Shown: in pieces, positions 1 through 8,456 of the stretch
How positions within the stretch are numbered: the stretch's first letter is position 1
Layout: each line of letters starts with the position of its first letter
Assembly (NCBI GenBank): GCA_015056325.1
Contig: SVGL01000009.1
Location: forward strand, 1 to 64,000
Direction: 5' to 3'
Length of the DNA: 64,000 bases
From: Clostridiales bacterium
Lineage (GTDB): Bacteria > Bacillota > Clostridia > Christensenellales > Aristaeellaceae
Notes under the pieces: model-generated
The model's database searches: none
What the model saw: only the letters and a program-made list of their open reading frames with translations
Told to the model about the DNA's origin: nothing
Translations under genes and position numbers: made by a program

Positions 1-88
1 CGCAGATGCACAGCAGCATGGTGGCGATCAGAGCAGCCACAAACAGGACATACGTCTTCCAGGAAAAGTGTTCAGAAAGATTCTTCAT
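1..88 (-). CDS. FecCD-type ABC transporter permease, N-terminal fragment
   Basis: Only the first 29 codons are in the window; the gene runs off the left edge. The visible protein starts MKNLSEHFSW and then enters a hydrophobic segment (VLFVAALIATMLLC), as expected for the first membrane helix of a BtuC/FecCD permease. The ATG is at 86-88. It lies 57 bp downstream of the corrinoid-binding protein gene on the same strand, the usual order for a cobalamin importer, so it is probably the BtuC-like subunit. The assignment rests on context plus a short hydrophobic start, so it is moderate. Confidence 0.6.
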   Translation of the reverse strand, partial: MKNLSEHFSWKTYVLFVAALIATMLLCIC

Positions 89-145
89 TGTGTTTCAAGA
101 AGGGGCAGCCGGTCAAACCGACTGCCCGGATGGTTGATGTGCTTT

Positions 146-1039
146 TTACTGCGTGATGCCATTGAGGAAGTTGTACAGCCCCACGACAGCTTCCGCCAGC
201 CGGGGCGCAGGACGGGTCATGGCGTAGGAGTCGGCGTTGTAAACCGCGCCATTCTTGATCGCGGTGATGGTCTCCCAACCTTCGCGGCCCATCACTTCAT
301 CCACAGCGGTTTCGCCCATGCCGGTTACCAGCACGATGTAGTCGGGGCTGCGTTCGATGACCTGCTCCTGGCTGACCTGCTGCCAGCCTTCGATATCGGC
401 AAAGGCGTTCTTCATGCCGCAGATCTCCGCCAGCTCGTGCATGAAGGTGTTGGCGCCGGCGCTCCACAGGCCCCACTCCAGAGGCATGACCTCGAAGTAG
501 ATGGTCTTGTCGGTCTTTCCACTCTTGGCGGCGATATCAGCGAAGGTGGCCTGCATGTCTGCGATGACCGCCTCTGCCTCAGCTTCTTTGCCCATGACCG
601 CCCCCAGCAGGCGGATGTTGATATACACATCCTCAATGCTGTTGGGGTCGGTGACGATGACACAGACGCCATTGTTTTCCAGCAGCTCCACCATTTCAGG
701 GGTATCATTCATGTCGCTGAGGATCACAACCTGGGGATTGAGTGCGAGCACCTCCTCCAGGTTGGTGTTCCAGCCAGACTGCACAGAGGGCAGTTCCAGC
801 ACGGACGCGGGATAGTCGCAGTACTCACCGCGGCCCACCAGGGAATCCTCACAGCCGATGGCGCACAGGATTTCGCAGTCGCTGGGCTCGATGGCAATGA
901 CGCGGCTGACAGGGCCTTCAATGGTGACCTCGCGGCCGAACATATCTGTCACGGTGATGGTGTTGCTTTCAGCCATCACGGTCGCCATGCTGAAGATCAT
1001 CAGCAGGACAAGGAACAGGGAAACGAGCTTCTTGGACAT
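146..1039 (-). CDS. btuF: Cobalamin/corrinoid ABC transporter substrate-binding protein (BtuF-like)
   Basis: 297 residues. A cleavable signal peptide (about residues 1-23, ending VMA-ES) is followed by a two-lobed class III periplasmic-binding fold: the N-terminal lobe holds the typical TVTDMFGREVTI start, R-V-IAIEPSDCEILCAIG and the long helix-forming middle of this family. The protein should capture corrinoids outside the cell and hand them to the FecCD permease encoded next. A cobalamin riboswitch with terminator in the leader supports B12 rather than siderophore-iron as ligand. There is no lipobox cysteine, unusual for a Gram-positive binding protein. Start chosen by a GGAGGG ribosome site about 8 bases upstream. 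Confidence 0.85.
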   Translation of the reverse strand: MSKKLVSLFLVLLMIFSMATVMAESNTITVTDMFGREVTIEGPVSRVIAIEPSDCEILCAIGCEDSLVGRGEYCDYPASVLELPSVQSGWNTNLEEVLALNPQVVILSDMNDTPEMVELLENNGVCVIVTDPNSIEDVYINIRLLGAVMGKEAEAEAVIADMQATFADIAAKSGKTDKTIYFEVMPLEWGLWSAGANTFMHELAEICGMKNAFADIEGWQQVSQEQVIERSPDYIVLVTGMGETAVDEVMGREGWETITAIKNGAVYNADSYAMTRPAPRLAEAVVGLYNFLNGITQ

Positions 1040-1058
1040 AGTAGTCCCTCCTTCATTT

Positions 1059-1143
1059 GGCCATCACTGCCTCTTGGGCAGCGCTGGCTACATTTGCTCA
1101 TTGCATGCAATGAGCTGCATTAGTCAGGCTTTGCCTGACCTCC
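1059..1143 (-). repeat. Triple-hairpin dispersed element, copy R1
   Basis: Copy in the btuF leader between the riboswitch terminator and the btuF ribosome site, in the same sense as btuF. In the sense direction it begins GGAGGTC and ends GATGGCC. Predicted stems: TCAGGC/GCCTGA, CATTGC/GCAATG and CTGCC/GGCAG, all of which differ in sequence from other copies but still pair. Uniquely, this copy is bracketed by an 8-bp inverted repeat (TTCATTTG at 1052-1059 and CAAATGAA at 1150-1157). Confidence 0.88.
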
Positions 1144-1173
1144 TTTTGATCAAATGAATCAGCGAGAGGAAAC

Positions 1174-1202
1174 AAAAAAGTGCTCCCTCCCTGAGGAACA
1201 CT
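1174..1202 (-). terminator. Intrinsic terminator of the cobalamin riboswitch
   Basis: On the minus strand AGTGTTCCT pairs with AGGGAGCACT and is followed at once by six T. It sits between the aptamer and btuF, where a transcription-off switch would act when corrinoid is bound. Confidence 0.85.
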
Positions 1203-1279
1203 AACCAGACCGAACGCCTTTCCATACGCAGAAAAAGGCTGTCAGCCCAAATAGCATATCCCACCCCCAGGGGAATGAT

Positions 1280-1428
1280 TGATTTCACGGCGTAAACAAG
1301 TCTCCCGGCTTGGTCTCATCCTACTCATGCACCTTCCCGCTTTCGCAGTGGCTTCAAACGCATTTTCGTCAACTTCACGGTTACTGGGATAGCTCGGAAC
1401 TTTCATCCGATTCCTATGGTCGGCCATC
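1280..1428 (-). promoter_or_regulatory. Cobalamin riboswitch aptamer
   Basis: Reading the minus strand, the conserved core appears in order: GGAATCGGATGAAA and CCGAGCTATCCC near 1390-1420, the GCCACTG motif near 1350, GGGAAGG near 1335, then a GATGAGACCAAGCC stretch and the B12 box GCCGGGAGACTTGT around 1294-1312. The order, spacing and motifs match cobalamin aptamers. A terminator hairpin and btuF follow. The extreme 5' part merges into repeat copy R2: its conserved ATGGC (1423-1427) could pair with GCCGT (1287-1291) as the closing helix, which is inference. Confidence 0.9.
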
Positions 1429-1506
1429 TCTGCTCATTGGGCAGCGCTGGCTACACTCGGCGATTACAAGTAATCGCGCTCGTTAGTCGGGCTTTGCCCA
1501 ACCTCC
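1422..1506 (-). repeat. Triple-hairpin dispersed element, copy R2
   Basis: Lies in the btuF leader immediately 5' of, and touching, the cobalamin aptamer, in the same sense as the operon. Stems: TTGGGC/GCCCGA around AAA, GATTAC/GTAATC (other copies have GATTGC/GCAATC), and CTGC/GCAG. The middle stem thus shows a compensated base-pair change. Confidence 0.88.
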
Positions 1507-1574
1507 CTTGCAGCCACATCTGGCCATACCGCGCATCGCTGCGCAGATACACCGGCTATTCATTTGTCTCTATC

Positions 1575-1603
1575 ATTATACCGCGTGCCGCGCCATCCGT
1601 CAA
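1575..1603 (-). promoter_or_regulatory. Sigma-A-type promoter of the btuF operon
   Basis: Minus strand -35 TTGACG (1598-1603) and -10 TATAAT (1575-1580) with a 17-bp spacer. It predicts a leader of about 530 nt holding R2, the riboswitch, the terminator and R1. A small GCGCA/TGCGC hairpin lies at 1531-1544. Confidence 0.75.
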
Positions 1604-1685
1604 TTCGTTTTCCGGCTTTTTCTCAACAAGCCTGCCAGAGGCAATCGGAATTCAAGGCGCGCCGCAAAGCGCCGCGACATTTCCC

Positions 1686-1714
1686 TTGCGCCCTGGCTTC
1701 AAAGCTGCTATAAT
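1686..1714 (+). promoter_or_regulatory. Sigma-A-type promoter of the GH43 gene
   Basis: -35 TTGCGC (1686-1691), -10 TATAAT (1709-1714), 17-bp spacer, 35 bp before the start codon; divergent from the btuF promoter. Confidence 0.7.
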
Positions 1715-1748
1715 TGTATCAAATTCAACCGCAAAGGAAGAAACGGCC

Positions 1749-3158
1749 ATGAAACAGCAGGTTTTCAACCCCTATCTGCCCTCCTGGGAGTACATCCCCG
1801 ACGGCGAGCCCCGCGTGTTTGACGGGCGGCTTTACATCTACGGCAGCCACGACTGCTTCAACGGCGATGTGTACTGCCAGAACGATTACGTCTGCTGGTC
1901 TGCGCCGGAAGACGACCTTTCCGACTGGCGCTATGAGGGCGTGATCTTCCGCAAGGAGCAGGATCCCCGCAACCCCGACGGCGCCCATGCCCTGTGGGCC
2001 CCTGACGTGTGCCAGGGCAACGACGGCAAGTACTACCTGTACTACTGCCTGGACTTCCTCAAGGAGATCGGCGTGGCGGTGGCGGATACCCCCGTGGGCC
2101 CCTTTGAGTTCCTGGACTTCGTTCGCTATCCCAACGGCGATATCCTGGGCGCGCGCCCGGATGAGATCCGCCAGTTTGACCCCGGCATCTTCATCGATGA
2201 CGACAAGCGCATCTACCTCTTCTCCGGCAACAGCCCCCGTTACAAGACCTGGCCCGTGGACAAGGACAGCCTCAAGATGGAGCTGGAGCAGGACATGATC
2301 ACCGTCAAGGACGGCCCCTATCACAACCTGCCCATCATCAACGACGCCGACGGCACCGAGTATGAGGCGCACCCCTTCTTCGAGGCCAGCTCCATCCGCA
2401 AGATCAACGGCAAGTACTACTTCATCTACTCCTCCTGCTGGATGCACGAGCTGTGCTGGGCCGTGGCGGACAGCCCCCTGGGGGATTACCACTACGGCGG
2501 CGTGCTGGTGTCCAACGCGGATATCGGCGTGAGCGGCAACACCGAAGCCCTCAACTACCGCGGCAATACCCACGGCTCCGTTGCTCTGGTGAATGGCAAG
2601 TGGTACGTCTTCTACCACCGCCAGACTAACCGTCACTTCTTCTCCCGCCAGGCCTGCGCGGAGGAGGTACACTTCGACGGCGAGCGCTTCCATCAGGCGG
2701 AGATCACCTCCTGCGGCCTGAACGGCGGCCCCTTGGCGGACGAGGGCACCTACGAAGCCCGCATCGCCTGCCACCTCTACTCCAAGAACGGCACCTGCGA
2801 GAGCCTCCCCGACCAGCAGGACGCCAGCCATCCCGCCTTCACCCAGGAGGGCGTGGACCGCATGGATAATCCCAACCAGTACATCAACAACATGGTGGAC
2901 GGCGCCACCGCCGGCTACCGCTACTTCGACTTCAAGACGGCCAAGACCATCTCTGTGGAGACCCGCGGCACGGCCAACGGCGCCTTCGTGGTGCGGGACG
3001 GCCGCCAGGGCAATGTGGTAGCCCGCATTCCCGTCTCCCCCAGCGAGACCTGGACGACCTTCTCCGCCCCGCTGACCATCGAAAGCGGCAAGAAACCCCT
3101 GTACTTCACCTATGAAGGCGAGGGCGCGGCGGACTTCTTCCACTTCAGCTTCTCCTAA
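1749..3158 (+). CDS. Glycoside hydrolase family 43 protein (arabinofuranosidase/xylosidase type)
   Basis: 469 residues, no signal peptide, so probably acts on imported oligosaccharides. The five-bladed propeller signature is clear: N-terminal NPYLPSWEYIPDGEP with the presumed base Asp near 18, FDPGIFIDDD with the pKa-modulating Asp near 143, and HPFFEASS with the general acid Glu near 215. The last ~110 residues look like a beta-sandwich carbohydrate-binding module (FVVRDG, GNVVARIPV). Start at 1749 chosen by the AAAGGAAG site; the frame stays open upstream through repeat R2, but that stretch is non-coding. Substrate (arabinoxylan, arabinan or xylan oligomers) cannot be fixed from sequence. 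Confidence 0.88.
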   Translation: MKQQVFNPYLPSWEYIPDGEPRVFDGRLYIYGSHDCFNGDVYCQNDYVCWSAPEDDLSDWRYEGVIFRKEQDPRNPDGAHALWAPDVCQGNDGKYYLYYCLDFLKEIGVAVADTPVGPFEFLDFVRYPNGDILGARPDEIRQFDPGIFIDDDKRIYLFSGNSPRYKTWPVDKDSLKMELEQDMITVKDGPYHNLPIINDADGTEYEAHPFFEASSIRKINGKYYFIYSSCWMHELCWAVADSPLGDYHYGGVLVSNADIGVSGNTEALNYRGNTHGSVALVNGKWYVFYHRQTNRHFFSRQACAEEVHFDGERFHQAEITSCGLNGGPLADEGTYEARIACHLYSKNGTCESLPDQQDASHPAFTQEGVDRMDNPNQYINNMVDGATAGYRYFDFKTAKTISVETRGTANGAFVVRDGRQGNVVARIPVSPSETWTTFSAPLTIESGKKPLYFTYEGEGAADFFHFSFS

Positions 3159-3173
3159 AACATGCACATGAAA

Positions 3174-3210
3174 ATCCCCCGGAGCCAGCGCGGTTCCGGG
3201 GGATCGTTTT
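3174..3210. terminator. Bidirectional terminator between GH43 and GH20 genes
   Basis: ATCCCCCGGA at 3174-3183 pairs with TTCCGGGGGAT ending at 3204; TTTT follows on the plus strand and AAAA precedes, so it can serve both convergent genes. Confidence 0.8.
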
Positions 3211-3226
3211 GTTTTGGGATAGCCTG

Positions 3227-5005
3227 TTACGCCTTGAGGGCCAGCAGCTCCTCGCGGCGGGAGGTCAGGTAGCCCTGGGAACGGGCGATGCCCATCTCGA
3301 AGTTGCGGTAGTTCCACAATTCGATGTACTCGGGCAGGATCTTGTCGATCAGCGCAACCAACTCGTCCACCTTATCCACGGATTCCTGCGGGTGCAGCTT
3401 CACCTTGCAGACCTCGCTGCCCAGCTCGATCATCCAGGCTGTCACGCGGATCTCCCGCTTGAGGCGCTCGTCAAAGTGGACCTTCTCGATATCCGCCATA
3501 ACCTTGCGGACATATTCCGTCACGTTGTCAAAGTAGAAATCATCGCCGCTGTCCTTCATGTCGAAGAGATGGGCGTAGCGTGTCTCGTTCAGCGGGAGGG
3601 TCAGCTGCTTGGCGGACATGGTGCACACATGCAGGCGCTCCGGCTCCAACAGGTAGTAGTTGGCCATGCGGTACATCAGCCGGGAGACCTTCGCGCCGCC
3701 GAAGAAGTAGTCATCGGTGAAGTCCTCCGCCGCGCGGATGAACTCAGCCTTGAAGGATTCGCCGTCCTGCTGCTTGCCTGGATTCCAGCCGTACTGGCCG
3801 CCCAGGGCGATGGGCTGCATGCTCCAGCACCACTGCTGATAATGGCCGCCATCGCCCCAGTCGGTAACGAGGTAGCCCTCCGCGCCGTACTCCACCGCCA
3901 ACTCCGCGCAGGTGCGCAGGTTGAAGGTGGTCACGTCCATGCGGCTGGTGAGGCTGCCGTGGGTGTTGACCGACGGGCAGACGTAGTAGCGCACACCGGC
4001 GTCGCGATAGGCGATGCAATGGGCCGTCATCCGCTGGGACTGGATCAGCTCATAACCCCACTCCAGGGCGATGGCGTCCTTGGGCACCATGTGGTAGCTA
4101 TGCGGATAGTTGTAGATCATATCCGCCCAGAACATGATTTTCTTGCCGTAGTTCTCCTTGATGTGGTCGTTGAGCTTGTTCAGCCACTCCATGAAGACCA
4201 CGTCCTTGCCCTTCTGCTTGCAGTACTCCTCGATCTGGTAGCGGCCCAGGCCATAGGCTTCGTCCAGGCCGATGTTGACGTACTCGGAATCAAAATAGGG
4301 CAGCAGGGACTTGTACAGGTTGCAGACAAACTCGAAGCTCTCCGGCAGGAGGGGATTCAGCGTGGAGGGCACCTCGTCCTCGTGCTCAAACAGGCCCAGG
4401 TGGTGGAAATCGGGCTTGCGCAGCCAGGTGTACATGTGGCCGAAGGAGTTCTGGTTGGGCACCAGGTCAATGAAGCGAGCCTTGCAGTAGGCGTCCAGCT
4501 CGACGATGTCCTCGGGGGTCAGGCAGTCGAAATCTGCCGTCTCCTTGGGGTAGGCGGCGTACTTGAAGCAGTCGCCCTCCATGTACAGCTGGAACTCGTT
4601 GTACTTCAGCGCCGCAATGAAGTCGATCATCATCTTGATGGTCGCCACCCGGGGCTTCTTGCCGCGGCTGATGTCGATCATGTAGCCACGGCGGGGCAGG
4701 GCTGGCTTGTCCTTGATGACGCAGCAGGGCAATGCACCCTTCTCCTGGCGGATCATCTGCTGCAGGGTGGTCGCCGCGCGGAAGAGGCCCTCGTCGCAGG
4801 CGGAGGCGATCTCAACGCCCGCATCAGTGACGGTCAGGCGGTATTCTTCCTTGGCCAGCAGGGGCTCGGTGATCAGCGTGACGCCGGGCACGCCCGCCTT
4901 GATGCAGGCATAAAAGCCGGGCAGGTCCTTCTCCGCCAGGGCAGCAGGCAGCTGGTAGGTGCCTTCAAGCAGCTCCAGGGACTGGGGCTGGGGGAAAATC
5001 ATCAT
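3227..5005 (-). CDS. Glycoside hydrolase family 20 beta-N-acetylhexosaminidase
   Basis: 592 residues, no signal peptide. An N-terminal GH20b-like alpha/beta domain (about 1-100) precedes the TIM barrel, which opens at PRRGYMIDISRGKKP. The catalytic Asp-Glu pair of retaining GH20 enzymes is visible as GLDEAYGLG (D248-E249), and an aromatic VTDWGDGGHYQQW segment supplies the usual substrate-box tryptophans. It should remove terminal GlcNAc or GalNAc from oligosaccharides. Last gene of a five-gene minus-strand operon; 22 bp from its upstream neighbour. AGGAGG lies 8 bases before the first of two consecutive ATG codons. Confidence 0.88.
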   Translation of the reverse strand: MMIFPQPQSLELLEGTYQLPAALAEKDLPGFYACIKAGVPGVTLITEPLLAKEEYRLTVTDAGVEIASACDEGLFRAATTLQQMIRQEKGALPCCVIKDKPALPRRGYMIDISRGKKPRVATIKMMIDFIAALKYNEFQLYMEGDCFKYAAYPKETADFDCLTPEDIVELDAYCKARFIDLVPNQNSFGHMYTWLRKPDFHHLGLFEHEDEVPSTLNPLLPESFEFVCNLYKSLLPYFDSEYVNIGLDEAYGLGRYQIEEYCKQKGKDVVFMEWLNKLNDHIKENYGKKIMFWADMIYNYPHSYHMVPKDAIALEWGYELIQSQRMTAHCIAYRDAGVRYYVCPSVNTHGSLTSRMDVTTFNLRTCAELAVEYGAEGYLVTDWGDGGHYQQWCWSMQPIALGGQYGWNPGKQQDGESFKAEFIRAAEDFTDDYFFGGAKVSRLMYRMANYYLLEPERLHVCTMSAKQLTLPLNETRYAHLFDMKDSGDDFYFDNVTEYVRKVMADIEKVHFDERLKREIRVTAWMIELGSEVCKVKLHPQESVDKVDELVALIDKILPEYIELWNYRNFEMGIARSQGYLTSRREELLALKA

Positions 5006-5027
5006 AAGCGTTTCCTCCTATGTAGGT

Positions 5028-6221
5028 TCAGCGGGCCAGGTAGATGCTGACTTCCTTCTCGCCGGTGAAGGCACGCAGGCCTTCCGGTTCGAAAGCCAGG
5101 GGCACATTCTTCTCCTCGCCGGGCTGGATGATGCAGTCGATGCTGACCCATTCCTCGCCGCGGCGGGCGTCGATGCGGGTGACGGCCTCCTCCAGCGGGT
5201 TGTGCACGTCGATGCCGCCATCCGCCAGGAACGCCAGCACCGTCGCGCCCTCCCGGAAGAGGCACACGCCGGCCACGGGCACGTCCTGCAGGGCCGCGAT
5301 GTCTGCCTGCAGCGTCTCGCCGGTGCCGCCCTCGTAGGCATGCACGCCCACGATGGTCTGCATGCCGCGCTTCATGGTGCCCAGGGCCACGTCGCGCACC
5401 CAGGCGCCGTCCTTGCCGTAGGCCTGGGAGTAGGCCATGGGCAGCGCGTAGTCGTAGAGCTTGGCGGCGTCCTCATAGTTCTGGCCGTAATGCACGTCAG
5501 AGAAGGCGATGTCATCGTAAGCGCCCTCGGGCATCAATGCAGCGGAGAGGATGATGTCCGGCTTTGTCTCCCGGGCGACACTGGTCAGTGTGGTGGCGAA
5601 GTGCACGACGTCCTTACGGCGGACACGAGCCAGGGCATGGACGCTCTCATCCCCCTGACGGTAGGCCTCGAAGAAGTTTTCCGGGCCCTCCTCGTCCCGG
5701 AAGGCGCGGTCCATCATGGCGCGCAGGTGGTTGAGGTCAGCGCCCTCGGCGGCATAGCGGGCCTGATCCTCCTCCGACCAGCCGTAAACCAGGTGGTTGT
5801 AGCGGATATAATCCAGATGCAAGCCGTCGACGGGGTAATTGCTGCACAGCTCGCGGGTCACGTCCGCCATGTAGGCGATGTACTCTTCGTCCACCAGGGA
5901 AATCAGCCCCTGATTGCGGCCCTTGATGTAGTGATAGCGGCCGCTTTCGGGGTGCTTGTCTTTATAGCTCGCATCGCTGGCAGAGGTGAACCAGGCATGC
6001 ACGCGGATTTGGGCCTTGTGCGCCGCTTCCAGCAGCTCGCCCAGCAGATCGCGCTCGCAGTCCATGGGGGCCAGTTCGCTGCGGTAGCTCACCGTGCCCG
6101 CCATGCCCTTGGTGAGGAAGTAGATGTCCGTCACGCCGGCCCTTTTGCAGCGGGAGACAACCGCCTCCGCGCCGTCAACGCGCACCGACTTGGGCCACAT
6201 CCATACGCCGAAGATCGCCAT
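5028..6221 (-). CDS. Glycoside hydrolase-like GHL10/UPF0748-type protein
   Basis: 397 residues. The motif VDGLHLDYIRY in the middle is the hallmark of the GHL10 (YngK/UPF0748) group of TIM-barrel hydrolases, and RVHAWFTSASD upstream matches another barrel strand. No signal peptide. C-terminal about 80 residues look like a separate beta domain. Start: the first ATG (6227) touches the AAGGAGG site, so the second ATG at 6221, with six bases of spacing, is more likely. Ends 22 bp before the GH20 gene. Activity in this group is poorly defined; some act on peptidoglycan or other amino-sugar glycans. Confidence 0.75.
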   Translation of the reverse strand: MAIFGVWMWPKSVRVDGAEAVVSRCKRAGVTDIYFLTKGMAGTVSYRSELAPMDCERDLLGELLEAAHKAQIRVHAWFTSASDASYKDKHPESGRYHYIKGRNQGLISLVDEEYIAYMADVTRELCSNYPVDGLHLDYIRYNHLVYGWSEEDQARYAAEGADLNHLRAMMDRAFRDEEGPENFFEAYRQGDESVHALARVRRKDVVHFATTLTSVARETKPDIILSAALMPEGAYDDIAFSDVHYGQNYEDAAKLYDYALPMAYSQAYGKDGAWVRDVALGTMKRGMQTIVGVHAYEGGTGETLQADIAALQDVPVAGVCLFREGATVLAFLADGGIDVHNPLEEAVTRIDARRGEEWVSIDCIIQPGEEKNVPLAFEPEGLRAFTGEKEVSIYLAR

Positions 6222-6232
6222 GGGCATCCTCC

Positions 6233-6517
6233 TTAAATCACGCCGTTCTGCTTGTCCAAGCGGTAGTTGCGCACGTAGAGCGCCAGGTCAACAGAGACCA
6301 TCAGCAGGTTCAGCACATAGAAGAACAGCACATACCACTTGAAGTTGCCGCCCACCAGCTTGCCGATAATGCCGAAGACATAGCCGGTGATGATCAGCAG
6401 CAGGAAAGGCAGACTCTTGCCCTTCGTGGTGCGGGCACGGTAGGACTTGATGACGTTCATCGGCCAGGAAAAGCCGAAGCAGACGATCATGATGATCTCG
6501 AAAATCTCAGCAATCAT
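6233..6517 (-). CDS. Small PQ-loop/SemiSWEET-like membrane protein
   Basis: 94 residues with three predicted membrane helices (about 4-20, 35-55 and 62-82). The FSWPMNVIKSYRARTTKGKS stretch resembles the proline-containing helix and following KS..GKS loop of PQ-loop and SemiSWEET half-transporters, which dimerise to move small sugars. Sits between the GHL10-like and C39-like genes with 12- and 15-bp gaps, so it is co-transcribed. Its role may be passive exchange of a breakdown product, but that is a guess. Confidence 0.6.
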   Translation of the reverse strand: MIAEIFEIIMIVCFGFSWPMNVIKSYRARTTKGKSLPFLLLIITGYVFGIIGKLVGGNFKWYVLFFYVLNLLMVSVDLALYVRNYRLDKQNGVI

Positions 6518-6532
6518 GGGGATGTATCTCCT

Positions 6533-7105
6533 TTATTCAGCCTTTTCAAAGAGGAAGAAGGGGCGCTCGAAGCAGTCCTCCTCGATCTCGCAGAAGTCAG
6601 CGTAGGCGTCGGTACCGTCCAGGCGCACCTTGCCGATGCGGCCCGGCCGGTCAAAGCGGTCGCTGCCCAGCTTGTACATGGGATCCCATACCTTGACCTC
6701 GGTGCCCTTGGCCTCAGCCAGCACGATGTAGTGGCCGGAATCGGAGAACACGCCGATATGCTCCGGGCGGTCGCCGTAGGTGTTGGCGATCACCATGCCG
6801 CAGCCCTCCTGCAGGAAGCGCAGGGCCTCCTGGCCATCCTCGGTGACGGTGAGCTTCATGCCAAAGTGCTCCGCCACCACAGGGGCGTAAATGTACAGAT
6901 TGGTGCCATAACCCTCGCGTGCACCGCAGGCCTTGGCCTCCTTGGCAGCCACCTCCGGAGGATAGGGCACATCCAGCATGTTCTCCACCAGCATGGAGGC
7001 GGAGCACACACCGCAGCCGTTGTTGGCCAGGTTGCCGTTCACTGCGCCCACCGGGGAGGGATAGGGCACATGTTCATAATCCAGCTGACAGTAGAAAGAT
7101 TTCAT
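6533..7105 (-). CDS. C39-like papain-fold cysteine peptidase family protein
   Basis: 190 residues from MKSFYCQLDY. Catalytic Cys in NNGCGVCSASMLVEN (around residue 32), His in SGHYIVLAEA and Asp in VWDPMYKLG give the papain-like order Cys-His-Asp of the C39_2 family. No signal peptide. Could cleave peptides or crosslinks, or be an amidase. The start at 7105 has AAGGAGG within the 3' end of the M20 gene, whose stop is only two bases away, indicating translational coupling. Confidence 0.72.
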   Translation of the reverse strand: MKSFYCQLDYEHVPYPSPVGAVNGNLANNGCGVCSASMLVENMLDVPYPPEVAAKEAKACGAREGYGTNLYIYAPVVAEHFGMKLTVTEDGQEALRFLQEGCGMVIANTYGDRPEHIGVFSDSGHYIVLAEAKGTEVKVWDPMYKLGSDRFDRPGRIGKVRLDGTDAYADFCEIEEDCFERPFFLFEKAE

Positions 7106-7106
7106 A

Positions 7107-8315
7107 TTATTCCTCCTTGGTGGGGATAACCATGCCGTCGATGCCGCCCATGTTGTCCAGAACAAACTGGACGAACACCTTCACGCCGGTCTGCAGGGCA
7201 TCCTCGTCGATGTCCCAGTCCTTGGTGTGAGCAGGGTAGCAGGCGTTCTTGGCTTCGTTGCGCATGCCCAGGCCGAAAAGTAGGCCCGGCTTTTCCTTCT
7301 CGTAGTAGGCGAAATCCTCCGCGCCGGGGCTGGTAGGCAGCAGGATGACCCTCTCCCGGCCCACGACCTTGCGGGCGGATGCAGTGAAGGCCTCGTACAG
7401 CGCGGGATCATTGTGGGCGCTGGGCAGGGGCTCGCCGGACCAGGAGACATTCCAGGTGACACGGGATTCCTCCGCGACGGACTGCACCAGCTTCGTCAGC
7501 CGTTCACGGGCCCAGTTCATGGTCTTGTCCTTCAGGCAGCGCAAAGAGCCCTCCATCACGCACTTATCCGCGTTGGTGGACACGGTGCTGCCGGCGTTCA
7601 TGGTGGTGACGCTCATCACGCAGGTATCGAAGGGATCCACCTCGCGGCTGATCATCAGCTGGATGCCGTTGTAGATCTTCACGCCGGCTGCCAGGGCGTC
7701 AATGCCCACATGGGGCGTGGCCACGTGGACGCTGCGGCCGCCCAGCTCCACCTTGAAGGCCACAGAGGAGCAGTTGGTCGTCGCCGGGTTGGAGGAGATG
7801 ACATGCACGCCGTCCACACAGTTGACGTGGCACATGATGATGCAGTCGATATCCTGCATGACGCCGTGCTCGCACATGGTGCGGGCGCCGCTGGGACGGC
7901 CCTCCTCGCAGGGCTGGAAGAGCAGCTTCACCCGGCAGGTCAGCTGATCGCGGATAGCATGGAGCGCCTTGGCCGCACCGATGAGCATCGCCGTGTGGGC
8001 GTCGTGGCCGCAGGCGTGCATGATGCCGTCATGCTTGGAGCGGTACTCCTTGTCATGGTTATTTTCCAGGATGGGAAGAGCATCCATGTCTGCGCGAATG
8101 CCGATGGTGAAGCGGTCAATCTCCGGGTTGATGGTAGCCACGATGGTGTTGGGGCCATACTTATCCGCCACAAAGTCAATGCCGGCCTTGGTCAGCTCCT
8201 CCTTGACCAGAGCAGCGGTCAGGGGAAGGTCCCACCTGAGCTCGGGATACATGTGCAGCTGGCGGCGGATACGCACCAGTTCCTCCTGATTGATAGGGGC
8301 GACGGTATAATCCAT
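7107..8315 (-). CDS. M20 family amidohydrolase/peptidase
   Basis: 402 residues. Typical M20D features in order: GIRADMDALPI (metal Asp), HACGHDAHTAMLIGAAK (metal ligands), CEEGRPSGART (catalytic Glu pair) and the C-terminal PTSPGAEDFAYY. These enzymes hydrolyse N-acyl or aminoacyl amides of amino acids and dipeptides in the cytosol. The start at 8315 follows AAGAAGG; an earlier in-frame ATG at 8375 lies against a terminator hairpin and lacks a ribosome site. First gene of the operon ending with GH20, which suggests it removes peptide or acyl groups from glycopeptides. Confidence 0.85.
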   Translation of the reverse strand: MDYTVAPINQEELVRIRRQLHMYPELRWDLPLTAALVKEELTKAGIDFVADKYGPNTIVATINPEIDRFTIGIRADMDALPILENNHDKEYRSKHDGIMHACGHDAHTAMLIGAAKALHAIRDQLTCRVKLLFQPCEEGRPSGARTMCEHGVMQDIDCIIMCHVNCVDGVHVISSNPATTNCSSVAFKVELGGRSVHVATPHVGIDALAAGVKIYNGIQLMISREVDPFDTCVMSVTTMNAGSTVSTNADKCVMEGSLRCLKDKTMNWARERLTKLVQSVAEESRVTWNVSWSGEPLPSAHNDPALYEAFTASARKVVGRERVILLPTSPGAEDFAYYEKEKPGLLFGLGMRNEAKNACYPAHTKDWDIDEDALQTGVKVFVQFVLDNMGGIDGMVIPTKEE

Positions 8316-8391
8316 GGAATCGCCTTCTTTCGCGATGATTTGCAGATATTGCGCCGCGTCCAGGTCATGCCCCATAGCGGCGATGAAGAAA

Positions 8392-8417
8392 GGGGCGGAG
8401 GCATCAACCTCCGCCCC
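8392..8417 (-). terminator. Terminator of the Lpl-type transporter operon
   Basis: Perfect GGGGCGGAGG/CCTCCGCCCC stem with a short loop, followed on the minus strand by TTT. Separates the binding-protein gene from the M20 operon; read-through may feed the latter, for which I see no clear promoter. Confidence 0.75.
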
Positions 8418-8456
8418 GAAAGGGTTTGTTACATAGGATTGAGTATCAGGCGAGAA

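Noticed and set aside
1242-1427. Open frame of 61 codons upstream of btuF
   Set aside because: It lies in the cobalamin riboswitch and begins in repeat R2; the conserved RNA motifs explain the sequence and there is no ribosome site.
8316-8375. Longer start for the M20 peptidase
   Set aside because: The extra 20 codons start against the terminator hairpin and have no ribosome site, while 8315 has AAGAAGG.
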